DNA of 64,000 nucleotides. Origin: Paraphoma chrysanthemicola. Lineage: Eukaryota; Ascomycota; Dothideomycetes; Pleosporales; Phaeosphaeriaceae. Positions 55,286-64,000 of the stretch are shown here, one piece after another. Made by a program: the position numbers and the translations under genes. How positions within the stretch are numbered: position 1 is the stretch's first letter; each line of letters starts with the position of its first letter. The notes beneath the pieces are model-generated. The model had not been told where the DNA came from. It saw only the letters and a program-made list of their open reading frames with translations, and ran no database searches. The stretch covers positions 930,001 to 994,000 of the forward strand of contig JAGMWG010000008.1 of assembly GCA_020744225.1 (NCBI GenBank). Direction: 5' to 3'.

Positions 55286-56415
55286 CTACCATACAACGAT
55301 AGGTTTAATAGCCATACCTGACTCCATACCATGCAGTCCCTGTAACGCATCCTTGGCAGGAAAATACCGAACAAGTTTATCAATTGGAAACTTGCCCTCA
55401 TGATACCATTGGATCATCTTTGGAATGTGTTCTTGCCCCGTGGTGTTGCCAAGGTAAACATTCTCAAAGGTCTTGCCGTTTGTGAAGAACTCCGAGAACG
55501 CAATCTTCAACTCTGCGTCAAGTCTTGGAGCCCCGAGCTGAATGAAGCAGCCACGCTTTCCTAGTGCCGCGAGAGCAGCGGCAATCACGGCAGGGTGCGC
55601 GGTTGTGTCTATAACGTGGGTTATGCGACGTTCTCCTACTGCTCTGCGGGCTTCTGCAGTAAGATCGTATCCTGCCACGTTCGTGTTGAGTAATATTGTA
55701 GCTCCAAGCTCTTTAGCCATGTCGAGACGTGATGCAACTCGGTCTACCGCAATAATAGTTTTGCAGCCTAACATATGGGCTGTCATAAGGGCAGCCAGGC
55801 CAACACCTCCCATTCCAAGTACCATAATAACGTCGTTGGTTGTAGGTCTTGCGACGTTTAATATGGCACCGGATCCTGTAAGAAAGCCGCAGCCTAGCGG
55901 TGCCAGCAATTTCAGCTCTTCCGGATCTCTCAGCAAATCCTTGACGTTGACAACAGCTCCCTCATTGACGATGCTCGCGCCAGCGAAACTTGATTGTTGA
56001 AAGAATTCTGCGCCTACTGTTCCACCTCTCTCGTTCTCGAAGACTCCAGGAACCGACGAGATGTTCAATTCATTCCACTTCAAACAGGAAGGTTCCTGAT
56101 GATTATCACACAGCTCGCATTCTCTGCAGAATTTGTACGATAGCAAGACAGGATCTCCAACTTTGGCAACGGTTACCTCAGTGCCGACCTCTTCTACGAT
56201 GCCTGCTCCTTCGTGGCCGAGAATTCGGGAAATTCCAGTCCAGGCAGGCCTGAAATGCCTGCTAAGACGATATCGGTATGGCATATCCCTGTAGCGACCA
56301 TCCGGATCTTCAGCTCTTTCTCATTCGGAGAACGGACGATTTTGACGGTTTCGACCTTCCAGTTGGGTTTTGGATTGGGCTTATAAGCTACCAGGGCAGG
56401 GTAGGTTTTCGACAT
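55286..56415 (-). pseudogene. Zinc-dependent alcohol dehydrogenase (MDR), frameshifted
   Basis: A medium-chain alcohol dehydrogenase read in two frames: 56415 to about 56227, then about 56227 to 55286, roughly 375 codons in all. The first part has VATGICHTDIVLAG (catalytic-zinc Cys); the second continues with RILGHEGAGIVEEVG (zinc His), structural-zinc cysteines FCRECELCDNHQEPSC and the Rossmann motif VLGMGGVGLAA, and a normal C-terminus. The break falls in a CCC run (plus-strand 56227-56229) where one base is missing. No intron with GT-AG ends fits. Family members oxidise aryl or alkyl alcohols with NAD+. The rest of the frame is intact, so this is either a recent loss or a sequencing error. 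The neighbouring AT-rich repeat DNA favours real decay. Confidence 0.7.
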
Positions 56416-58299
56416 GATGGTTCTTGCGCTTATATAGAAGGCGAAGCTACTTTTGGGGGCAAAAGTGTAAATATACTAGATAACAAATTCCTCTTTACGT
56501 CGTTACCATCTATATATATATATTCGTAGAACTACTTATGCCTCCGCCAAAGGCCTACGCCGTATCCCTGACCTGGTGCGTGGACCCGAGGCAGAATCGG
56601 AAATGTTGACGGGTTAGCACTAGTAACGACTCGTCAACCTGTATCACTCCGCCATAACCCCGCTCATTGAATGGAAAGGGGAATGAACAGCCTCACAAGG
56701 TAGGTATACGGATACTCGCACAGCAGGGGTGCAAGAAGCTGAGTCAAGAGATCAGCCTCTCAATTGCGCTCTAAGCTTGGTGCAGAAACATGTACTCAGC
56801 TCTCCAGTTTATCTTTTGACAACAACTTTCGCACGTCGAAACATGTCAATTTCTGGAGATTACTAAATAAGATTATGACGTTACTTTCTTCAGCATGGTC
56901 GAAGAACGCAACTCGATCCCTCGGCCAAGGTCATTGAATCGCCAAAATCGGGCCTTTCCGCGTGCTGAAGTCGGTGCAGCCTGCAATAGAATCGGCTTGG
57001 CTTTTGACCCATCCCTACTGAATTTCGCCCTCGGTAGAAAACTCTTGGGTTGAACGCCGCTGAAATGGTTTGCATCTATACGCGATGGCACTGTATGTTA
57101 GGCACTCCCACTGAGGTCACCGAAGAAGGCGGTATCCACAGCGGACACCAGCATGTATGAACGCGCGCGAACGCCAGGTAAGTGGCATACAGCACCCGGG
57201 GATTGGAGGAGATTCTGGCCAGTCTGGATTGAACGTACCATCGGCAACGCATTTTAGATCTGGACGTGAATTGCGTGTACGCTATGTGAGAATGAATGAC
57301 CACGTTCACGTCCATGTATCTTAGCATGAGCATTGCGCTGAGTAGTGCTGGTGTGATAGATATATACCAGGCACTTAAGATCAGCGCTTTGTGCCCATCT
57401 TCCTTTAATAGACATTTGCATCGCGAGATTCGCCAAAGACTTCGCTACTACTAACGCTGTGGTGATACAATTACCTGCAGGCTTGTCGTGCGTAAGAATG
57501 TGCGGCAGTACAGATAAGGAGACCCGGAAATTTGACTGATCTTTACGAGATTGGCGAATTAGATTGCATACTAGCAGCTTCAAGCGAACGAATAATATGC
57601 TCGTTCTAGTCCTCGCAAGTTGCATGTATTTGGTGCCTGTGAAAAGCCGGCTCAGTTTACTTCTACCAAACTTGGGAAAAGAAGATCTACAAGGCTTGTG
57701 TCCCGGCTTGGAGTGAATCCGACTCCATACGAGGTTGGTGATTATCTTGATCCAAGCAATAATAGTATACCGGCTATATCCTACAGGCCTCTCGATGTAT
57801 CTTGCAGGGCTGTCCAACGCAGGCTATACTGCCCTTGTACTTCAACACATGCTAGATTTGGGTGCATCGAAGTTGATTTGAAGTTTTTTGGCCAAGAGTA
57901 GTTATAAAATTTAGCAATTCCGTTGTAGGTGGGTCTGCACTAGGCCAACCGAGGTATTGCTCACCCATCAAGGCAAGCATAGCGATGGGTAAGGCCGATA
58001 GTGGGAGATTAAACGTGCTGGGTAGCGCGTCGTGTTACGAGGCTGTAACTAACAATATGCACGATTGCCATATCGTAGTTCTAGATACAACAATTTCTAG
58101 TACCGATTTCATCACAATATGTTGTTGCAGAGAGAGGAAACCATATAGGCAAAGATTAGTTATCAAGCCTGTTGTGGCGTGCAGATCACCCCGCTGTACT
58201 TGGTAGCCCACCCGAGGATGCCGGATTCCCCGCATACTTTCGGTGAGCGTCTGTAAGACCCAGCACCTAGGTGTTGATATCAGCGGCATAAACACGATC
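56416..58299. other. 1.9 kb intergenic region before the Zn2Cys6 gene
   Basis: No supported gene. A TA dinucleotide run (13 bases) lies at 56511-56523. The 187-codon minus-strand ORF at 57254-57817 has no domain or signal peptide and is not accepted. Sequence is moderately AT-rich between 57.3 and 58.2 kb. It must hold the promoter of the regulator at 58300 and, if active, of the dehydrogenase. Confidence 0.45.
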
Positions 58300-60920
58300 A
58301 TGGACCCGGAATTGACCAGCGCGGAGCTTTCGTCACAGCAGCAGCACCATGAGCGTCAACACGAGTCCCAAAGCCAATCACTCAGTCCAGGGCTCCGCAC
58401 GCGGACTAAGAGACGCGCAGCAGTGGCATGCCTCACTTGCAGGACGCGTAAGGTGCGCTGCGACGTTGCCTTACGTGGGCAGCCATGCACCAACTGCTCA
58501 ACAGACGAGATAGCATGTTCGATCAAGACGCGACCAAAACGGTAGTATGTGTGCGCGTCCATTTCGTGTAGCAGTGCATTCTGTGTGACTAACGGAAATG
58601 TTGCTGGCAGCAACATGCACAGGGCGAGAGCTGCCGCTGCACCATCGGTCGACGAAGAACCGCCTGCCAGGACCAATGAGGGAACAAGTATCACATCAAC
58701 TGCCAGCAACCAAATCGCCTCCGCAGATCAGGCTAACATGGACCATTTGGATTTGGACGCCTGGTTGAGCCTCGCAGAGACGGCTCTGCGCTCCGGAAGT
58801 TCCACGTACGACTTCGCGGACATGGCTCCTCTCTCAGCAAACCGCCCCAGCTCGAAGGTGTCTGGGCCTCAGGATTCCACCGTTCATGAAGCAATAGAAA
58901 ACACTTTTACTCATGGGACGGAGTCGGTGGCGTTATCTATGAAAATGTTTTCTGCATTGGATGGATCCCGTCCGGATAGTAGTTGCCCAAAAGCCGGTGC
59001 GCCCGATTCTCCGCAATGGGATGTTTCTCAGCTCCCATCGAAACCATTTGTGCCATATACCCACTATTCATTCGTTGAGTTGCATGCTTCACAGGTTGCC
59101 TCTCTGGAGTTGGAAATTTTCATGGAAGCAATGCATTGTTTCGTTCTACCGGGGCCTGTCATATTCGACGAGTTCGTGCGACAATACTTTTTGCATGTCC
59201 ATCCAAACCTCCCCGTTCTGGACGAGGGCGAATTTATGAGTGCTTATTGTCAATGCACTCAAAGAGGTGCACAAAGTCGGAAGGGCGTATCGCTCTTTTT
59301 GTTGCAGGGCATGTTGTATGCTTCGTCAACTGTACGTGCAATGAAACAGTTGCAAAGAGTTTTGATGGCGAAGGAGTCGCTAACAGCCCCTTTTAGTTCG
59401 TGTCTGATGATGTAATTCGACGCTTGAAGATTGGCACAACCCGAGAAGCTCGAGACAGATTCTATCGCGCAGCCAAGGTATGTGCGTCGTTGCTGATGAA
59501 GACACCACCAAGAGGCTGGACAGGTACTCATGATGATAGACATTGTACCAAAATACTGACCCAGGCGACCCAATTGTGTCAGCGGGTGGACTGCTCATGC
59601 TGACCTATCATACAACGACTGACCAGTTAAGGGCCAATTCACGTTGGTTAGCATTAGCTGTCGAAGCCGCACGAAATGTACAAGCATATTCCTACGAAGA
59701 GCCTCGGCATTCTGTCGCGCACAGGCGAACATTGAAACGACTGTGGTGGTCGTGCTTCTTGAGAGATCGGATCATGTCGCTTGGTCTACGTCGGCCGCTG
59801 TTCATCACATCAGACGACTTCGACCTGTCCCTTCCCCCTTTGACCGTCGCCGATCTTGTCAGCGATGCAAATGAATCCTACTTTTGCAGTACCAGTACCA
59901 AACAGAACCTGGCTTTAATCACGGAGCAAATGTGTCAGCTAGCCATTGTGCTTACGGACGTTTTGATGCTGGTCATGCCACGAAAAGGCCCCATGGTCCC
60001 AGAATCGGAGAGTGAGGCCCGTCGCGGCCTGAGGCAGGCGGACCAGTGCATGGTCTTCCTTGATCATTGGCGCGAAAAATCGCGGTCGATCTTTGAACGG
60101 CTAGAGCTTGTGGACGAGCCTGACAGATCGCTACACCTGTACATCCACATCACCAACATATATTTCCAGTGGGTTTCTGTTGGGCAATTCTGTCGGGATC
60201 ATACTGACTTTCTCCCAACAGTACAGGGAAAATGGTACTTCATCACTACGCATTATATTCCACGATGACATCCTCGCGTCCTGGTACCTCGTGGCTCGCA
60301 AGCATTGTTGCATGCAAGACTAAATTACAAGATACTGCCCAAGAAGTCACGAACATTTTAGTTGATTTGTTACAGAGTGACTTGCTTCAATACCTGCCTA
60401 TCAGCATGTACGTATGGCAAGCACTCAGTTCCTACAATACTAATCTCGTACTAGTGTTGCGTATGCCGCATTTCCTTACCTGCTGCACGTTCTAGACACC
60501 AAATTACATGCCTCCGGCCAACTACCTTTGTCCAAGCAGAGGACTCTCAACGACTACAAGATCATCATGAAAAGACTTCAGAAGTCATATGCTGGGACTG
60601 ATTTGGTTTTGGGAGCCATGTCTGCCCTCGCCAATCGGCTAAAACTAGAGAACAAGGAACAGCGACTTTTAGTTGATCTTGAGAGTGTCGGCCACAGAGA
60701 CGCATCTCAACAATCTGTCACACGACCTTCAGGCTCGTCCGAGCTCAGACCTCGCGAAGAACGCATGGATGAATGGAGCGATCTGGTCATGTGCCAACCG
60801 GCATATTATTTGCGGCTTGCTTTCATGTTCGATTGGTTCATGTCTAATGGCAAGTATCCACACGAGACCGAGATGCCTGTGCTCCTGCGCCATCAACAGT
60901 CAAGCATTCAATTACGTTGA
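58300..60920 (+). CDS. Zn2Cys6 fungal transcription factor
   Basis: Six exons, join(58300..58541,58611..59331,59397..59477,59540..60168,60222..60407,60455..60920), 774 aa. The zinc cluster CLTCRTRKVRC ... CTNCSTDEIAC (CX2CX6CX8CX2CX6C) lies near residues 48-77 after a Gln/His/Ser-rich start. The fungal-specific regulatory domain covers about 200-450, with the typical FVLPGPVIFDEFVRQYFLHVHPNLPVLDE segment in part, FYRAAKTLY, GGLLMLTYH and LKRLWWSCFLRDR. All introns are GT-AG and phases close; the exon 3/4 acceptor (GATGATAG) is not the first AG and was chosen because it restores the family sequence. A nuclear regulator, apparently intact in an otherwise decaying region; it may control the adjacent dehydrogenase or genes right of the window. 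Confidence 0.88.
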
Positions 60921-61387
60921 GTATTACGAACTTGCACCTCGCGAACATGGGCTTATTTTGTTTCACCAATAATCTAACTCACGACGATGAATCATATGAA
61001 GAATCTGCATCAGCAGTGAACAACAGGTATGTCACTAGAATGGACAAGAGTCGCTGTAACGTGAGTGGTATACTAATTTTAGCTCTAGCTTGGCCATTCA
61101 AGAGGTAATCGATGTCTGAATAAATGAGTATTTCCTACTTGGTACATCGATCAAACTAGCTAGAATGCTTGTTTAGCTAAATTCAGGACTCTGGCAATGG
61201 TTCCATCAAGGTCTTCTACCCCGTGAGTTATATGCACAATTCAAAAGAACTAAAGCATCAGCCCGTCAAAGTGTACACATAATTTCGGTCATCGCAATTT
61301 GCATGTACCCGTGAATTTATCTGCTCATTCACAGGCAGGAACTCGATATTGAAACTGTCTACCCTTCCTGCAACACGTGAACTTATC
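60921..61387. other. Convergent intergenic stretch
   Basis: 467 bases between the regulator and the pseudogene. No coding or repeat feature is supported. Confidence 0.4.
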
Positions 61388-62954
61388 TTAAACAATCTTG
61401 AAAATCCCCATATGCGTCCAGCTTCCACACCCAAGCTTCTTGAAGAAGTACTGAAATCTTCCATGCTGTCTCATCCGGGACGTGATTGGGGTTCCAGTAC
61501 TCGTTGAATTTATCCGCGCCATACCCACACAAGATAGTGACTGTGCGTTCGTGCCGAACGATTCAAGCACCATGGTAATGGCGACTTCGGCTCGGGAAGT
61601 GGCCTAGACTTCCTGAGTGTCGTCGACATAGCGCTGAGGGATCTTCTCTTGGTCGTGTTTGTACGAGTTTGACATTTCGCGTTGGCACATATCGAAAATG
61701 AATGCACCGTCAGTGCGGACGGCAGAAGAACATGGCTTTGACAGATCAAGGGCTCCGAGTTTCGCGAGCAGTAAGGTAAGAGAATTGTTACCAAGGTGAG
61801 GATATTACATGGCTGATAAAGTCTTCAGGTGGGTAATGTAGCGCTATCATCCGCGCTGATTCGGTGGATTCAGACGGTGCAACTAGCATGTCTCTTAAGA
61901 TGCCAGGTTAGGTTCCTGTTGCAACGAGCTTCTCCCATGCTGGCCTGAGTGCATGGTCGATATCAGGGTGTAAATTGCCTCGCGTATATACTGGTTCACA
62001 CATAATCAGACCTCTCCGCGGTAGCCATATCATGTGTTCGAGTATGAGCCGTAGACGTTTGGACGCTTCACTACCAACAAGGTCGTATATATTGTCCATA
62101 ACCTCTCTCGGTGTCGAGTTTATGATGAGAAGGCGTGCAACACTCACGGAGATGTCGGAATTAGCAACATGATTGGTGGTAGCGCTGAGGACAAACTTGA
62201 GTAGTTCTTGAGAGGCTCCAGCTTCTATCATCGGAGCACTGTGAAGGGTGTGGACGAACGTGGGTTGCGCGGTGTCGGTGAAGCGGGTCGCAAAAGTCTC
62301 AGACGGGAGCAGCGGTCGAAATTTGGGTAGTAATACTTCATTCCATTCCCAGCTGCCCAACAAGACCCGGCGTAGGTTTTGATCTATTCCCATTGTGCGA
62401 ATTAGATCTGCAACGTGAACCATTTCCCTTCTTTTCGGGGCCCATGTTGCGCACAGCCACGAAGTATGCATTCGCCGAAGCGGGGTTCAGTCTGTCAACA
62501 GCACGGTTTGTATGGCCTGGGTCGATTGTTCTGATGTTCTGAGGACACCAGTCTAGTAGGTCGTTGAAGTTTCTACCAAGCCTCTTGGCCAAGAGTACTA
62601 TTGTTTGAGAACTTGGGATCTTGTTACCAGCATCGGTGTAGGCGTCTCTGAGAATTTGTTTCTCATCATTGCTGAAACTTGCTGATACTCGGCTCTAGAT
62701 AGTTTAGCGACGTCGTTGTTGGCCTCGTCCTCTGGGTCGAGATTGATAGCGTTCTCAGCCTGCGACAGGTCAGCATAACACGCCACAAGTTCATACAGTG
62801 ACCTGTTCATCGTGAGTCCATGCTCATAGTCACGGCTGACCCTGGGTAGCTTCGAAGGGTGAAAATGGTGCCTCAGCAAAGTGTCTGACTCGCACAATCT
62901 TCGCTTCTTTGGTTCAATCGTCGAGCTGAAGGCGCTTGCCGCCCAAGTAGCCAT
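61388..62954 (-). pseudogene. Decayed gene of unknown family (several frames, in-frame stops)
   Basis: Coding-like sequence runs from ATG 62954 (MATWAASAFSS, basic KKRR) to a stop at 61388, but in several frames. Frame changes occur near 62690 (into SNDEKQILRDAYTDAGNKIPSSQ) and near 62430 (into HVADLIRTMG). The frame HVADLIRTMGIDQNLRR ... AWEKLVATGT meets TAA at 61908-61910 and continues in frame as PGILRDMLVAP. A further shift near 61795 leads to SLTLLLAKLGALDL, then TAG at 61604-61606 and ATSRAEVAITMVLESFG. No GT-AG introns of normal size explain these breaks. One segment (PSSQTIVLLAKRLGRN, then LLDW) vaguely resembles a homeodomain helix pattern, but I do not assign it. About 500 codons originally. 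Confidence 0.55.
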
Positions 62955-64000
62955 GCGTTGGTTCAAGAGGTATATTTCAGTTGAGGCGACTTGAACCAGT
63001 CAACATGATCTGAGACAGATTTGAGTGAGGGATAGAGAGTGTACAAGACGAAATGAGATGGAAGGAAGAGGTATAACAAATGGGACAATGAAGTAAGGGG
63101 ATGCAGCGATGAAATGGGATAAGAGCGGATATGAATGAACTCCACTGCTTACTGGCTGTGATATGTCAATAGAGCTTACAACACTCAATTGCTTCATTCT
63201 ATAGAGCGGTGTTATAGGCTGCCTATACCCTAAGCGTGTGTGTATGCTTCGAATACGGTCGCACAAAGATCCACAGAGATATTGGAGAATCCCGAGTGTC
63301 CCAGGTCCGGATAGCTGGAAGCGAAGAAACAAGTACGGGGTTAGTGTTGCGCATCATTACCGCTAGAGACGACTGTTCTCATTACAGAATGGGCCAAGCC
63401 TGGCTGTGAAGTCGATGTGCGGCGCAGATGCCCAGTAGGAGAAAATCCTCCTGGGCGATGGCTGCCGTTGATATAGGGGCTCTGCCCAGGAGTTGTGCCA
63501 TGTGTCGAAAGAGATGATCTATGCAACGGAGGGGTTTGCGAGGTCTCATTGAAATTTGGCTGAGGCGCAGATGATTCTTCCTGCTTATTGCTCGCCTCTC
63601 CTGGCTTCCTTCTCGTATAACAACAAGAAACCGTGAGATAACAAACAATGTTTGTCGTGCGCTTTGAGCGGCCTGAAGCGTTGGCTTTACGATGGACAAG
63701 TAGTAGAATGTGTGCCCGTTCTGTGATCTTGGGTACATGTCCATGTCGCACTGATCACTGCTTCAATGAGATGAAAGAACAAGAGACCGTGAGATGCCTC
63801 ATCTTGTTGCATCCTTATCTCACCTTTCATTGCATCGGGGGATGATCAGAAGCGAAGGGTCTAGATTACATGGCCAAATGATTGCTCGATGCAATGGCTA
63901 TCCACCGGGTGCTTCACCTAAAGCCCTATCCGGTCATTATGATGCCCACTCCCTCGACTGCCAGTATTTGCTTTAGAAACCACAGAAGTAAGCGATATTT
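62955..64000. other. Right-edge region; no gene confirmed
   Basis: Short minus-strand ORFs at 63341-63751 overlap in two frames; one is Ser/Thr/Pro-rich (KQEESSAPQPNFNETSQTPP onward) like a cytoplasmic tail, but no upstream coding exon can be linked. It could be the 3' part of a further decayed gene. Nothing else is supported to the window end. Confidence 0.35.

Noticed and set aside
57254..57817. 187-codon minus-strand ORF
   Set aside because: No domain, signal peptide or membrane pattern. It sits in AT-rich intergenic DNA with rare-residue composition.
63341..63751. Ser/Thr/Pro-rich minus-strand ORF at the right edge
   Set aside because: Could be a C-terminal tail, but no connected coding exon was found; left unannotated.

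Overview
This window is chromosomal DNA of a filamentous ascomycete (Pezizomycotina; a Dothideomycetes-like fungus is my best guess, not proven). The evidence is many short spliceosomal introns (about 45-60 bp, GT-AG with GCTAAC/CTAAC-like branch sites and one GC-AG), Zn2Cys6 transcription factors, a Dicer of the fungal DCL2 type, fungal P450 families, a triple-CBM18 secreted protein, and no bacterial or viral genes. Exon joins were made by eye from splice signals and reading-frame closure; every joined model listed as intact is a whole number of codons.

Layout. (1) 0.1-10.4 kb is an accessory metabolic block: a secreted SnoaL-like protein, a flavin-dependent monooxygenase and three unrelated cytochrome P450s. 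It looks like the tailoring part of a secondary-metabolite cluster, but no PKS, NRPS, terpene synthase or prenyltransferase is in the window, so the core gene would have to lie left of base 1. (2) 11.9-42.6 kb is mostly conserved cellular genes: acyl-protein thioesterase, an endonuclease III-like DNA glycosylase, a Zn2Cys6 regulator, the SEA/GATOR2 subunit Mtc5/Sea3 (WDR59), Ubc13, a secreted chitin-binding protein, an SDR reductase, an Hsp70-like ATPase, a coiled-coil protein of unknown function, a RING-CH membrane E3, proteasome subunit alpha 2 and Dicer-like 2. Several are divergent pairs sharing 0.3-0.6 kb promoters. (3) 42.6-48.6 kb is almost gene-free: one small TATA-preceded glycine-rich ORF and a doubtful cysteine-rich ORF. 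(4) 48.6-54.5 kb holds a C2/SMP-domain (Mug190-like) lipid-transfer protein and, divergently, N-acetylglucosamine-6-phosphate deacetylase. (5) 54.5-64 kb is a decaying accessory region: an AT-rich stretch with a MITE-like inverted repeat, a zinc alcohol dehydrogenase broken by a one-base frameshift, an intact Zn2Cys6 regulator, and a heavily broken pseudogene.

Functional links. The P450/FMO/SnoaL genes probably act on one oxidised metabolite. DCL2 (small-RNA silencing) sits in the same window as degenerate repeat-like DNA, but that is only proximity. The CBM18 protein and the GlcNAc-6-P deacetylase both relate to chitin (binding it and catabolising its monomer) but are 25 kb apart, so co-regulation is not implied. 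I did not find a convincing new multi-gene system; the best leads are the backbone-less oxidase cluster, the MITE-like repeat beside the frameshifted dehydrogenase, and the gene-poor 5-6 kb stretch after DCL2.
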